Notes: generated by a model from the sequence alone, not told the origin. Counted from the stretch's first letter, positions 18,149 through 28,141 are shown. The stretch: 64,000 nt of DNA from Cupriavidus necator A5-1 (GCF_000744095.1 NZ_JQLI01000001.1:1240001-1304000), one strand, 5' to 3'. A program made the numbers and translations.

Positions 18149-18303
18149 CTGTTGCTCCTCATTCATGTCGGCTGACCGCGTAAGGACGGGCTGGCCGGGA
18201 CCGTGAGCACAGTCTAGGCAGACTTTCGATATTCGTCAATGCGTCTGCTATTATCAGATGACACGATGTAATCAGATATGCTCGATATAGGAGAAAACCC
18301 CTA
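18149..18303. promoter_or_regulatory. Divergent control region, flavoprotein operon / IclR gene
   Basis: This 155-base interval must hold promoters for both directions. Candidate operator words are the inverted repeat GCAGAC...GTCTGC and a direct repeat of ATCAGAT spaced by 11 bases just before the regulator gene. I cannot assign boxes with certainty. Before GTG 18304 an AGGAGA ribosome site is clear. Confidence 0.45.
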
Positions 18304-19143
18304 GTGCTACAATCGCCGCCACAACCCACTCTGAAACTTGCGCCAACCGTGGAAGCGAAGACCCGTCGAGGCATCCAGTCGATTGAAATCGGAAGCAAGC
18401 TCCTTATGGCCCTCGCTGCACACGGGAAGCCCATGGCTCTCGGGGAGCTTGCGAAGGCCGGGGGGATTACTGCCGGAAAGGCGCACCCCTATCTGGTGAG
18501 CTTCCTGAACGTTGGCTTCGTGACGCAGGAAGCCGCCTCCGGCCGCTATGAACTGGGGCCCCTTGCCTTGCAGGTGGGACTGGCGAAGCTGCAACAGCTC
18601 GACCCGGTCAAAGAAGCGGCTCCACACGTGTCCGACCTGGCCATCCAGACGGAGCAGAGCGTTGCCGTAGTGGTATGGGGAAATGCAGGCCCGGTCGTGG
18701 TGCGCCTGGTCGAACCCACGCACCCGATGCACGTCAACCTCCGAACCGGTACGGTGATGTCGCTCTCGAACACAGCCACCGGGCGACTTTTCGCGGCCTT
18801 CCTCCCGCCCAAAGTGGTCGAGAATTTCCTTGCCACCGACATGTCGCGGCTTGGACTCCATGCTGACCCCAAGCAACACGACCACAAAAAGCTGGAGGCG
18901 GAACTCGCTGAGATTCGGCGCCGCGGCATGGCCCGTACATTGGGCGAGCCAATTCCCGGTATCAATGCATTCAGCGCGCCGGTGTTCGACTTTGAAGGCA
19001 ACATCGTCCTTGCTATCACCGTCATGGGGCCACTCGGTACATTCGAAGACGCGTGGGACGGCAAGATTGCGCAAGCCTTGCGCAAGTGCTGCGAAGAAAT
19101 TTCGACACAGCTGGGCTACGGAAAGCAGCGAATCGCTGTTTAA
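18304..19143 (+). CDS. IclR-family transcriptional regulator (copy 1)
   Basis: The 279-residue protein has an N-terminal winged helix (RRGIQSIEIGSKLLMAL...ALGELAKAGGITAGKAHPYLVSF) and the C-terminal IclR effector domain (RTGTVMSLSNTATGRLFAAF). It is divergent from the flavoprotein-SDR-liv operon, the usual place for an IclR pathway regulator. It starts with GTG, supported by AGGAGA about eight bases upstream. Its close paralogue at 49604-50404 sits in the same position beside the second flavoprotein operon. Confidence 0.9.
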   Translation: MLQSPPQPTLKLAPTVEAKTRRGIQSIEIGSKLLMALAAHGKPMALGELAKAGGITAGKAHPYLVSFLNVGFVTQEAASGRYELGPLALQVGLAKLQQLDPVKEAAPHVSDLAIQTEQSVAVVVWGNAGPVVVRLVEPTHPMHVNLRTGTVMSLSNTATGRLFAAFLPPKVVENFLATDMSRLGLHADPKQHDHKKLEAELAEIRRRGMARTLGEPIPGINAFSAPVFDFEGNIVLAITVMGPLGTFEDAWDGKIAQALRKCCEEISTQLGYGKQRIAV

Positions 19144-19409
19144 GAATCTCCGAAACTGAGGATTTCCCCTCCTCTCGCCAATTCCCTCTTTGGCGAGCTC
19201 GGCATGCGCTATAACGATTAAAGCTGGACCGGGTTATCCCGCGCGTGCCGCACACACCGCCATTGGCCGCGCCACTCGCTCAGCGTAGAGGACACACTGG
19301 GGTAGAATTTCCTTCCACACAATTGGTCCGGCGGCCTACTTTAATAGCCATTGTTTCTCCTCTACAGTCGCTCACGCTAGAGCACCGTGTTACCCATGGA
19401 GAAAAAACA

Positions 19410-19709
19410 ATGAAGCCATCAAAATTGGTATTTGGCATCGCCGCCTTTGCTGCCATCGTTGCCACGGCACCCACCATTGCAGCGGACGCGTCGCAATCGT
19501 CGGCCGAAGCCAAGGGCTCAATTGCCGCCCCACCCCTTAAGTATCTGTACACGTCCGTGTCCGACGTCTCGCAAGCGCGCGCGGACGCGTCCGCTACAGT
19601 AACCCGAGCACAAGTAAAAGCTGAACTTGCGAACGCCTGGAAAGAAGGAGCGCTTCCGTGGAAACCATTCGATTATCCACATAAGCCCGCTTCGTCCTAC
19701 CAACGATAG
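19410..19709 (+). CDS. Small secreted DUF4148-like protein
   Basis: The 99-residue protein has a clear signal peptide (MKPSKLVFGIAAFAAIVATAP, cleaved near IAADA) and a short mature region ending with TRAQVKAELANAWKEGALPW. The R-A-Q-V-K-A-E-L word is the core of DUF4148 proteins, which are abundant in Burkholderiales periplasms and have no known function. ATG 19410 lies just after a purine-rich GGAGAAAAAA site. It stands alone, ended by a hairpin shared with the convergent LysR gene. Confidence 0.75.
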   Translation: MKPSKLVFGIAAFAAIVATAPTIAADASQSSAEAKGSIAAPPLKYLYTSVSDVSQARADASATVTRAQVKAELANAWKEGALPWKPFDYPHKPASSYQR

Positions 19710-19726
19710 GGTGTCCAGAACTCAGT

Positions 19727-19760
19727 GCGTGGCTGCCGTGCATCTGCGATGCAGCCACGC
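19727..19760. terminator. Bidirectional terminator hairpin
   Basis: A perfect 10-bp stem GCGTGGCTGC / GCAGCCACGC with a 14-base loop lies between two convergent genes. There is no T-run, so I infer termination mainly from position. Confidence 0.5.
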
Positions 19761-19779
19761 GGCCAAGCAATTCGAACCT

Positions 19780-20688
19780 CTAGTCGAGACTTCCTTGCTC
19801 AGCCTGTTGGACAAGCTCATCAACGACAGCTCTAACCTTGGGCAACAGATGTCGATTTCTCGGCCAAATGGCGTGAATCGGCATTTCCCCTCCCGAATGC
19901 CCGGCTAATACCTCGACCAATTCACCCCGTTTCAGGTGACCTCTCACCAGCCACATTGGCAGTTGTGACAATCCGCAACCGGCCAGCGTTGCTGCGAGCA
20001 TGGCGTCCCCGTCACCGAACTCATGCGTGGCCGGTGGCGCATACCGATGCGCGATGCCATCTTGCAAAAGAATCCACGTCTTTACCTGGTCGCGGCGGAA
20101 CCCAACAATGCAGTGATGGTTTGCAAGGTCATTGATGGTCGCAGGGGTTCCGCGCTGCGCAAGGTATTCTGGTGCCGCACAAACAGTCAGCCGTTGGGTG
20201 GTTAAGGGTCTCGCGACGAGCCCACTGCTGTCGGCAAGTTCCCCGATTCTGACAAGCAAGTCGATACCTTCTTCGACGGCATCAACGAATCGGTCATTGA
20301 ATGTCAGAGTCAACTCCAGGCCAGCGTATCGCTTGGCCATGTTCAAAAAAATGGGGAGCAGTATCCGGCGGCCATACGCGGCCGGCATGTCAACCCGAAT
20401 GCGACCTTTGGGAGACGTCTGCTGGGACTTAAGCGCCGCCTCGGCCTCGCCGATTTCGTTCATCGCCCGTTCGCAGCGAGCAAAGTAAGCCTCGCCGTCA
20501 ATCGTCAGACTCAATCGCCTCGTCGTCCGGTGAAAGAGTTTGACGCCGAGACGCTCCTCAAGGCGCAAGACACTTTTTCCGACAGCCGATTTCGTGATGC
20601 CGAGCCGCTCCGCGGCCGCCGTAAAAGTCCCGGCGCGGGCTACTTCCACGAAAGTCATGATGCCGTTCAACTGGTCTAAGTGAGGCAC
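19780..20688 (-). CDS. LysR-family transcriptional regulator
   Basis: The 302-residue regulator has the LysR helix-turn-helix at its N-terminus (FVEVARAGTFTAAAERLGITKSAVGKSVLRLEERLGVKLFHRTTRRLSLT) and a periplasmic-binding-like effector domain. GTG 20688 gives the standard length and is preceded by AAGGAT; longer in-frame starts would add an atypical 33-residue tail. It is divergent from the luciferase-like monooxygenase gene and probably controls it. Confidence 0.88.
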   Translation of the reverse strand: MPHLDQLNGIMTFVEVARAGTFTAAAERLGITKSAVGKSVLRLEERLGVKLFHRTTRRLSLTIDGEAYFARCERAMNEIGEAEAALKSQQTSPKGRIRVDMPAAYGRRILLPIFLNMAKRYAGLELTLTFNDRFVDAVEEGIDLLVRIGELADSSGLVARPLTTQRLTVCAAPEYLAQRGTPATINDLANHHCIVGFRRDQVKTWILLQDGIAHRYAPPATHEFGDGDAMLAATLAGCGLSQLPMWLVRGHLKRGELVEVLAGHSGGEMPIHAIWPRNRHLLPKVRAVVDELVQQAEQGSLD

Positions 20689-20700
20689 GAAAGTATCCTT

Positions 20701-20712
20701 TTTGTCCACAAA
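20701..20712. promoter_or_regulatory. Candidate LysR operator
   Basis: The dyad TTTGTCCACAAA lies 12 bases upstream of the LysR start, in the 111-base gap between the divergent genes. Its position fits autoregulation and control of the monooxygenase. Confidence 0.35.
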
Positions 20713-20799
20713 GAAGCGAATCCAGACTGGTTCATTGCGTCGTAAGTCCGCTCTATAGTGCCGGAAGTCGCCACGACATTGCACCAATTGACGCTACCC

Positions 20800-21798
20800 A
20801 TGAATTCACTCGCGAAGCTTCATCTCTCCGCGCTCGACTTGGCTCCCATCACGGAGGGCGGGTCAATCGCGCAAACGCTGAGCCATTCCGTTGAGCTGGC
20901 CCAACACGTTGAAGCCCTCGGCTTTAAGCGCTACTGGGTAGCGGAGCATCACAACATCCTTGACATCGCTAGCGCTGCCACCGCGGTCATCATTGGCCAT
21001 ATCGCAGCGCACACTAAGTCGATTCGCGTTGGCTCAGGCGGCATCATGCTTCCGAATCACCCGCCACTAGTCGTGGCTGAGCAATTCGGTACGCTCGAGA
21101 CGCTCTATCCTGGCCGCATTGACTTGGGATTGGGTCGTGCTCCTGGAACCGACCCTGAGACCATGCGTGCATTGCGCCGTAGCGCTGTCTCCGAGGAGAG
21201 CGAGTTTCCTGTGCAAGTGGCAGAACTGCAATCATTGTTCCTTCCAGCCAGCCAGCAGCAGTCGGTCCGTGCCATACCTGGGGCCGGTATCAATGTTCCT
21301 CTCTGGCTACTGGGCTCCGGCACGTTCACCGCACAGCTCGCCGGTTACATGGGCCTGCCCTTTGTCTACGCCGCTCACTTCTCCCCGCGTGCCCTCGACC
21401 AAGCGCTGTCTTTGTATCGTTCAATCTTCCGGCCATCGCCACAACTGAAAGAGCCATATGTGGCCGTCTGCGTCAACATCGTGGCTGCGGACACAAACGC
21501 CGAAGCTGCATTCCTGGCAACCACGGAACAACAGAAATTCCTTGGCCTTGTGCGAGGAACTCGCTTCCTTCTTCCGCCTCCCGTCGTCACTATGGACGAT
21601 ATGTGGAGCACCTTCGAGCGCGCGCAAGTGATGAGCATGCTCAGCGCGTCCATTGCTGGAGACGTCGATGAAGTCCGCACACGCCTTGCATCCGTGGTCG
21701 AGAGAACAGGCGCCGACGAAATTATGGTCAACTCCTGGATACACGACCATGCCGCTCGGCTTCGGTCCTACGAGCTCATTGCACAGGCAAAAGGTTGA
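20800..21798 (+). CDS. Luciferase-like (LLM) flavin-dependent monooxygenase
   Basis: The 332-residue protein is a bacterial-luciferase-like flavin-dependent oxidoreductase of the MsnO8-type group. The motifs are [14 protein letters not shown] near the start, [25 protein letters not shown], and [16 protein letters not shown]. Such enzymes use reduced FMN from a partner reductase to oxygenate a substrate, for example by Baeyer-Villiger insertion into a ketone. ATG 20800 fits the family start. No flavin reductase gene is adjacent. The substrate is unknown; the pathway context suggests a cyclic ketone. Confidence 0.87.
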   Translation: MNSLAKLHLSALDLAPITEGGSIAQTLSHSVELAQHVEALGFKRYWVAEHHNILDIASAATAVIIGHIAAHTKSIRVGSGGIMLPNHPPLVVAEQFGTLETLYPGRIDLGLGRAPGTDPETMRALRRSAVSEESEFPVQVAELQSLFLPASQQQSVRAIPGAGINVPLWLLGSGTFTAQLAGYMGLPFVYAAHFSPRALDQALSLYRSIFRPSPQLKEPYVAVCVNIVAADTNAEAAFLATTEQQKFLGLVRGTRFLLPPPVVTMDDMWSTFERAQVMSMLSASIAGDVDEVRTRLASVVERTGADEIMVNSWIHDHAARLRSYELIAQAKG

Positions 21799-21915
21799 TA
21801 AATCGCTCTCGCAGATACGTTGGTTCTACCCGGCAAAAATAGGTCGAAGCTATCCGAATGGATACCTTCGACCACGAAGGGGCACGACGCCTCTAACGCG
21901 CACCCATGGAGCCTT

Positions 21916-23004
21916 TTAGAACCAGTGCATTACGCCGGTATAGATGCCTTGCTGGCTCGAGCCAGCCAAGGGCTTGGTATTGGCGGATGATTCCACGGAG
22001 AATGCTGCGTTGCCCCCGTTAATGACGGTGCCGACAGTGCCGTAAAGCATGGTTCTCTTCGACAGGTAGTAGTTCGCACCAAGCGCCAGCAAAGTGCCGT
22101 TGCCTCCCGATTTGTTGACGTTGGCTCTGTACGCGCCGGCCAGAACAGTCAGGGCGGGCGAAGCCTGGTAGTTTGCGCCGAGCCAGAACATTTGATGCTT
22201 GTCCGCTCCGGTGGGATTGTTGACGTCGGCGACGGTCGCTCCTCCGGAGCGAATGAGGCTATATCCGCCGAATAGCTTCAGGTCTCGAATCTGATAGACG
22301 GCGCCGGCTGCATACTCGCGGGATGCCATATAGAGATTGGTGAACTCTCCATGCTCGTCCCGGATTTCTTCGTAGACACCCTTGAATAGAAATGGCCCAT
22401 TTGCGTAGCTCACACTCGCGCTAAGCTGCCTGCCAGCGTTGAAGTTTCCGGCGCTTCCGTTCAGGCCGGCTTGCGCCCGGAATGAAAAGCCTCCCCAGAT
22501 AGGTGAGTTATACGTGATAGCATTTGTACGCGGCCCCCAGTTCCGGCCATATGCGAGCGTTCCCACACTTGTGGTCTGCATTCCCATGGGGTCCACGGCC
22601 CACAGTTCTCCGTCCGTGAGGGCCATTGCGCGACCAAGCCATAGCGTGCCGTAGGTATTGTCGGAGAGGCCGACAACGGCGTAGCGGTTGAAAAGGCTGT
22701 CACCGAGCACCTGACCGTTTCCGGTCGTGAACATGCTCTCCAGGTTCATCACGGCTTTCAGACCGCCACCCAGGTCCTCCGTCGCCTTGAGACCCCACCA
22801 ACTCACCCCCCACTGGTTGCCGAAGCGAAACACGTCTCCGGTCTGGCCATTTCCAATGGCCACCTTGTTCACATAGTCCACCCCACCGGACACGCGGCCG
22901 TACAACGTGACACTACTTTGGCCAAAGGCGGCGCCCGCGCTACCAACAAACAAGAGAGCAGCAATGACACCTTTGCTGCTGACAACGTGCTTCATCAACT
23001 TCAT
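21916..23004 (-). CDS. Gram-negative general porin
   Basis: The 362-residue porin has a signal peptide ending GAAFGQ, the mature start QSSVTLYGRVSGGVDY, typical strand segments (WWGLKATEDLGGGLKAVMNLESMF) and a C-terminal aromatic residue (GVMHWF). ATG 23004 directly follows GGAGGAGAGG. It is the second porin in the island and is clearly diverged from the one at 8416-9519, which suggests a different solute or regulation. It lies downstream of the ribose-type ABC genes on the same strand. Confidence 0.88.
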   Translation of the reverse strand: MKLMKHVVSSKGVIAALLFVGSAGAAFGQSSVTLYGRVSGGVDYVNKVAIGNGQTGDVFRFGNQWGVSWWGLKATEDLGGGLKAVMNLESMFTTGNGQVLGDSLFNRYAVVGLSDNTYGTLWLGRAMALTDGELWAVDPMGMQTTSVGTLAYGRNWGPRTNAITYNSPIWGGFSFRAQAGLNGSAGNFNAGRQLSASVSYANGPFLFKGVYEEIRDEHGEFTNLYMASREYAAGAVYQIRDLKLFGGYSLIRSGGATVADVNNPTGADKHQMFWLGANYQASPALTVLAGAYRANVNKSGGNGTLLALGANYYLSKRTMLYGTVGTVINGGNAAFSVESSANTKPLAGSSQQGIYTGVMHWF

Positions 23005-23235
23005 CCTCTCCTCCGACGTTATATTTGTGACCTTGATAGACCTTCAACTGCTGATGATTCTTCCGACAGCTTCCGCGCGTCCCTGGCGCGCGCCATTTCG
23101 TCAGGCAAAGCGCTGCCATACCGGGCCGATTGTCTCGGCCGGGTGGGGCAATTTCTCTAGTTGGCTATTGGTGCGGTTGCGTTCGCAAAGCTGCTAGCGG
23201 GCGAGAGCCACCGTAGCTCCCGCCATCTCCGGCCC

Positions 23236-24237
23236 TTAGGCGCGCTTCCTAAGCCCCGCAAGAATGGCGGGGAGATTTCGAATCGCTGTGGCAAGCAGAA
23301 TTGCTGCCGCCTGGACCAGCAGCTGGATGGCTGCACTTGCGCCTAGCGCCAGCACTAGTTGGCCGAGTTGAGCCATAAACAGCGCTGCAACAGCACTGGC
23401 AATGACGCTCCCACGCCCACCGGTAAATGGCGTGCCGCCGACGACTACGGCAGCAATGGCGGGCATGAGATAGTCGTGTCCGCCATTCTGAGACGCGCTA
23501 CCGATAAATCCCGCCAGCAGAAGGCCGGCAACTGCAAAGCACACGGCAGAGACCACATACGCGCCAACCTGGTAGAAGGTCACGGGGACGCCGGCAGCGG
23601 CAGCAGCCCTCGGACTGATACCAACCGCCACAAACTTCCTGCCCACAATGGTCTTTCGCGTAACGACCCACACCGCTACAACAAACAGAACGGCAAGAAC
23701 GATGCTGTACGGCAAGCCAAGGAACTGCGAGTGTGAGAACGCTTGCAACGGCTCTGGCACCGAAATAGGTGAGTTTCCGGTGATGGAGCGTACCCCTCCG
23801 ATGAGCAAGGCGTTAGTCGCCAGCGTTGCCACTAGCGGAGTAATAGACAAGCGCGATGTCAGGAAGCCGTTGAGAATGCCGCCAATCACCGCGACAGCCA
23901 AGGTCCCGAACACTGCTAGCAGCATGGAGCCGGTGCCAAAGCCCAAGGTCGCCACCAGCGCTCCGGAGAGCGTTACCATTCCTGCGGCTGACATGTCGAG
24001 CCCGCGCTGTTGAATGACTATGGTTTGACCAGTGGCAACGATAGCCAGAATCCCTGCGAAAGGCAGCATGGCGAGGAGCGAACTCTTTGTGACCGTCCCT
24101 GGCGCCAAGACTGCACTCACGGCAAACAAGACTGCTGTGCCAAACCAAATCCACGAGAATTCATCGAGTAAAAACCGTGGCTTAGCCAGTGGAACCGTGT
24201 GTTGGTCAACGCGGGTGGTGTTCAGTGTGTAGTCCAT
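23236..24237 (-). CDS. Ribose-type ABC importer permease (RbsC-like)
   Basis: The 333-residue membrane protein is a BPD_transp_2 permease of the ribose/xylose/autoinducer-2 class. It has ATGQTIVIQQRGLDMSAAGMV and the conserved PAIAAVVVGGTPFTGGRGSV segment. It starts 15 bases after the stop of the RbsA-RbsC fusion; ATG 24243 is an alternative start. With the permease half of that fusion it gives a heterodimeric channel. The likely binding protein is encoded at 34902-35987. Confidence 0.88.
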   Translation of the reverse strand: MDYTLNTTRVDQHTVPLAKPRFLLDEFSWIWFGTAVLFAVSAVLAPGTVTKSSLLAMLPFAGILAIVATGQTIVIQQRGLDMSAAGMVTLSGALVATLGFGTGSMLLAVFGTLAVAVIGGILNGFLTSRLSITPLVATLATNALLIGGVRSITGNSPISVPEPLQAFSHSQFLGLPYSIVLAVLFVVAVWVVTRKTIVGRKFVAVGISPRAAAAAGVPVTFYQVGAYVVSAVCFAVAGLLLAGFIGSASQNGGHDYLMPAIAAVVVGGTPFTGGRGSVIASAVAALFMAQLGQLVLALGASAAIQLLVQAAAILLATAIRNLPAILAGLRKRA

Positions 24238-24251
24238 GATCATTCTCTTTT

Positions 24252-26735
24252 TCAGGCTGCCACCACCATTTGGCGGCTCTTCGAGTAGATGGCCACTGCC
24301 ACCAGAATCATCGCGCCGAGGAGGTACGACTGCCACGCATCGCTCAGATTCAGGAAGGTAGTCACCACGTTCACCTGAGTAATCAGCATCGCGCCGAGCA
24401 AGGCGCCGAGGAAGGAACCTCGCCCGCCAAACAAACTAGCTCCGCCAATGACCGCGGCAGCAATGCTAGTTAGCGTGTAGTCGGCACCGGCAGCTGGGTC
24501 GCCTGATCCCACTTGCGCCATCATCGGAATTGCAGCGATGGTGGCAAGGGCGGAGCATCCGACATAGGCGGCCAACAACGTTAGACGCGGCCGAACCCCT
24601 GCGACCCTGGCCGCCTCAGGACGCGACCCGAAGCCACGGAATACGATTCCCCACCTGCACTTGAAAAGACCATACTCCAGCGCGACACCAAAGACCGTAG
24701 CGACAATCATGGCGAGCGGGAGGAAGCCGAGCGTTGCCGAGATTCGATCCATGACTCCCTCAGCGATAAGTCCACCTGGAACCGGACGAAGGATGAGGGA
24801 AACTGCTTGCAGCATCATGAAAGTAGCGAGCGTCGCCACCATCGGATGAAGTCGCAAGGGGTCGACAAGGAACCAGTTGAATGCTCCCACGGCAATCGCC
24901 ACAGCTAGCACGACGGCCCAACCCACCGCATATTGTTCTGGCGTCGCGCCGTCGACCAGATAGAAGGACTGGATGACAACAACGAGCCCCATCAGCGGGC
25001 CCACCGACAGGTCAATGCCGCCGACAAGCATTAGCATCTGCTGGCCGAAGGCGACCAAAGCGAGTGTCGCCACAAGACCAAGAAGCCCCGTTATATTACG
25101 TTCTGACAAATAGAACTCGTTTGCACTCGCGGCATACGCGCCAAGCAGACCAATCGCAAGACAAAGCATGACGATAGGTGCCCAGTCTCCCGCTGCCCAC
25201 TTCCAGAACGGCGAGGTCTTCCCGTCGGCGCGACTGCGCACGGACGTGGATGTCAGCACCGCACTAGTGATGTTGTGCTCAGTGACCTCGTCTCCGCGCA
25301 GCTCTTTGACAACTTGTCCACGGGAGAAAATGAGCACGCGGTCACAGAGTCCCGCAACCTCTGTTGCATCCGAGGAAACGATAACCATGCCCGTGCCGCT
25401 GGCCGCCGTCGCCCTCAAGGTCTTGTAGATTTCCATCCGCGCGCCGATGTCAACGCCTTGAGTCGGCTCATCGACCAGCATGACAGCTGGCCGACTGGCG
25501 AGCACACTCGAGAGTACGAGTTTCTGTTGGTTGCCACCTGACAGAAGCCGAATCGGCGTTTCAAGCGAAGCCGTCTTCACAGCGAATTCTTGAACCGCCT
25601 CCGCAGCACGGGCCGTATCCCTGCGGCCTGACAGAAAGCCAGCTACGCTGCTGCGAGCCAGGCTGCGCAGGGAGAAGTTCTCCCGGACGCTGAGTTCGCC
25701 GAAGATGCCCTCCCGATGACGGTCGCCGGGCACGTATCGAATCCCACCTTGGCTCGCCCCTTTTGCGCTTTGCACGCGCACTGCCTTGCCGTTGACGGTT
25801 ACGGTACCACGTGACTTCGACAGTCCTGCCAGCGCGCGCATGAATTCGCGTTGACCGTTTCCATCAATGCCCGCAAGCCCAACAATCTCACCGCTTCTCA
25901 GCGCCATTGACACTTTCGCGAACCCTTTGCCTTCGAGCTGCGCGACTTCCAATACGGTCGAGCGGCTCGCATTTTCCGAGGCTTTCGGCGGAAATTCTCG
26001 GTCCAGGGTCCCACCGACGATTAGCTCCACAATGTCTTGCTCAGTGAGCTTGCTGGCGTCATAGGTTCCTTGACCCTGCCCATCTCGCAGCACGGTCAGG
26101 CGCTCAGCAATAAACTGAACCTCACGGATTCGATGCGAGATGTAGATGACCGCACACTGGCGCGCTACCAGGGTCCGGATTTTCGCGAAGAGTCTCTCGA
26201 CATCTTCGGCACCGAGGTGCTCAGTAGGTTCGTCCAGGACGAGCACCTTGGGTTGTGCAGCCAGCGCCTTGACAATCTCCACGATGAACCGCTGCTCCGG
26301 ATTCAGGCTTGCCACACGGTCGGCCCCAGAAATCTTGATGTCCCGGTGCCATGTCCTCATCAGGTCTCTCGCCCAATCGTTGAGCGATGCCTTTTTGGGG
26401 CGCAGCTTTTCCGGAACACCGAGATACAGATTCTCCGCCACGGTCAGGTCAGGCATGAGCGCCGGTTCCTGCCGGACAATGGCCAGCCCGAGCTCGCGTG
26501 CCAGCTCAGGGTTGCCACGCATTTCTTTACCATCAATGCGCACGCGGCCTTCTTCCGGCACAAGCGCGCCGGAGGCCACGGCCATCAATGTCGACTTGCC
26601 CGCGCCATTCTCGCCTACCAGGCCGTGCACTTCGCCTGCATTGACCGAGAAAGTAACGTTGTCGAGGGCCTTCACACCAGGAAAAACCTTCGTGATTCCC
26701 TGGACCTCAAGGAGCAGCTTCGTTTCGCGCTTCAT
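24252..26735 (-). CDS. RbsA-RbsC fusion: double ATPase plus permease
   Basis: The 827-residue protein joins an RbsA-type double ATPase to an RbsC-type permease. ABC domain 1 has GENGAGKST and VLVLDEPTEHLG, but its signature is degenerate (LNPEQRFIVEI). ABC domain 2 has the weak Walker A seen in RbsA proteins (GIDGNGQREF), an intact LSGGNQQKLVL and VMLVDEPTQGVDIG. From about residue 520 the chain becomes hydrophobic with MLVGGIDLSVGPLMG and VIGGASLFGGRGS, the permease signature. ATG 26735 was chosen by alignment to RbsA starts. The importer would need the separate permease downstream and a periplasmic binding protein. Confidence 0.88.
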   Translation of the reverse strand: MKRETKLLLEVQGITKVFPGVKALDNVTFSVNAGEVHGLVGENGAGKSTLMAVASGALVPEEGRVRIDGKEMRGNPELARELGLAIVRQEPALMPDLTVAENLYLGVPEKLRPKKASLNDWARDLMRTWHRDIKISGADRVASLNPEQRFIVEIVKALAAQPKVLVLDEPTEHLGAEDVERLFAKIRTLVARQCAVIYISHRIREVQFIAERLTVLRDGQGQGTYDASKLTEQDIVELIVGGTLDREFPPKASENASRSTVLEVAQLEGKGFAKVSMALRSGEIVGLAGIDGNGQREFMRALAGLSKSRGTVTVNGKAVRVQSAKGASQGGIRYVPGDRHREGIFGELSVRENFSLRSLARSSVAGFLSGRRDTARAAEAVQEFAVKTASLETPIRLLSGGNQQKLVLSSVLASRPAVMLVDEPTQGVDIGARMEIYKTLRATAASGTGMVIVSSDATEVAGLCDRVLIFSRGQVVKELRGDEVTEHNITSAVLTSTSVRSRADGKTSPFWKWAAGDWAPIVMLCLAIGLLGAYAASANEFYLSERNITGLLGLVATLALVAFGQQMLMLVGGIDLSVGPLMGLVVVIQSFYLVDGATPEQYAVGWAVVLAVAIAVGAFNWFLVDPLRLHPMVATLATFMMLQAVSLILRPVPGGLIAEGVMDRISATLGFLPLAMIVATVFGVALEYGLFKCRWGIVFRGFGSRPEAARVAGVRPRLTLLAAYVGCSALATIAAIPMMAQVGSGDPAAGADYTLTSIAAAVIGGASLFGGRGSFLGALLGAMLITQVNVVTTFLNLSDAWQSYLLGAMILVAVAIYSKSRQMVVAA

Positions 26736-26893
26736 CTTGCAACCTGCCGGTGTAGTTTGAGTTTCGCCAAAGGCGTCATGGTTGGAGACACGGACCCATT
26801 CCGCCTCGGCGAAGCAGACAGGCACCGATGTTCGGGTTGCGTCCCTGAGCCATGCACCGATGGCGTAGACAGCGAATGCCCTTGGAGTGGGCT

Positions 26894-28018
26894 TTAAAGT
26901 GCGCCCTCGACGGACAACTCGCGCTGCTCTTGATAGGTAGGATAGTCGGCATAGCCCTGCTCACCACCCGTGTAGAGCGTCGGCAGGTCTACCGAGTTCA
27001 GTGGCCACCGGTTGCGGAAGCGCGCAACCAGGTCAGGATTGGCGACAAATGGTCGGCCGTAGCCCGCGAGGTCACATAGACCTTGCTCAATGAGCGCTTC
27101 TCCCGATTCCTGGGTCAAGCAACCGGTAAGAATCAGCGTGCCTGTGTATGCATCGCGGAACTTCCAGAGGAAGTCCTCACCGATGCCCTCGTTGATGAAC
27201 GCCTTCTGGTCACTGAGATGGACATACGCAAGGCCTCGTTTGCTGAGCTCTTTGCCCAGCGTCAGCCAGGTGTTCTCCTCGTCATCGAAGGCAGGCATGT
27301 CGTATAGACGCCCGAAAGGTGAGAGCCGGATGCCTACTCGGGTACTGCCCAGTTCGTCTACCAACGCATCAACGGTTTCGAGCGTTAGCCGTAGCCGGTT
27401 CATGGTGCTGCCGCCGTACTGGTCAGTCCGTGTATTCAGCACTCCATTTGCAAACTGCTCAAACAGATAGCCGTTCGCACCGTGAACCTCGACGCCGTCG
27501 AAGCCCGCCTCGAGAGCCCTGATACCGGCGCTAACGAAGTCGGCCGTTATCCTCGGAATTTCGCTGGTATCGAGAGCACGCGGTTGACTTGCCTGGACCG
27601 GGCCGGGCTCGCCGTTTTCGCCATACGCATAGCAATTGCTGTTACGAGCAGCGACGTCGACGGACGAAACCGGTAGCGCACCGTTCATCTGCAAACTGAC
27701 ATGCGACATGCGGCCGACATGCCAAAGCTGAATGAATATCTTCCCATCTTCCTCATGGACAGCGTCCGTGACCTTCTTCCAGCCAGCGACCTGCTCACTG
27801 GTGTAGATGCCGGGAGTATAGAGATAGCCAGTACCTTCAGCCGAGACCTGTGAACCTTCGCTGATAATCAGGCCGGCGCCAGCGCGCTGGCGATAGTACA
27901 GAGCGGTTTGCTCATCGGGCACCGTGGTCCTCGCGCGGCATCTCGTCATCGGCGCCATGACGACACGGCTCGCCAAGCGGATCCCATTCATATCGTATTT
28001 TTCCAGCAGCTGACTCAT
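26894..28018 (-). CDS. Old yellow enzyme-family ene-reductase (copy 1)
   Basis: The 374-residue FMN protein is an old yellow enzyme/NemA-type alkene reductase. It has APMTRCRA near residue 22, the substrate-binding pair in GVEVHGANGYLFEQF (His and Asn), the LSPFGRLYDM segment, and GRPFVANPDLVARF near the C-terminus. It would reduce the double bond of an alpha,beta-unsaturated ketone or aldehyde with NAD(P)H. It lies directly downstream of a SnoaL-like gene. The same SnoaL-then-OYE order recurs at 38026-39666. Confidence 0.92.
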   Translation of the reverse strand: MSQLLEKYDMNGIRLASRVVMAPMTRCRARTTVPDEQTALYYRQRAGAGLIISEGSQVSAEGTGYLYTPGIYTSEQVAGWKKVTDAVHEEDGKIFIQLWHVGRMSHVSLQMNGALPVSSVDVAARNSNCYAYGENGEPGPVQASQPRALDTSEIPRITADFVSAGIRALEAGFDGVEVHGANGYLFEQFANGVLNTRTDQYGGSTMNRLRLTLETVDALVDELGSTRVGIRLSPFGRLYDMPAFDDEENTWLTLGKELSKRGLAYVHLSDQKAFINEGIGEDFLWKFRDAYTGTLILTGCLTQESGEALIEQGLCDLAGYGRPFVANPDLVARFRNRWPLNSVDLPTLYTGGEQGYADYPTYQEQRELSVEGAL

Positions 28019-28141
28019 AACGTCTCCCTCCCTACCTTAGATTGATGGCCGTCATATTCGCGGCTCAACACCTGCGACTTCCCTTTGCGGTACTCAGCGG
28101 CGCTTCTGGCGTGGTTGTCGGTGAATGCCCGTAGGGCCTGC

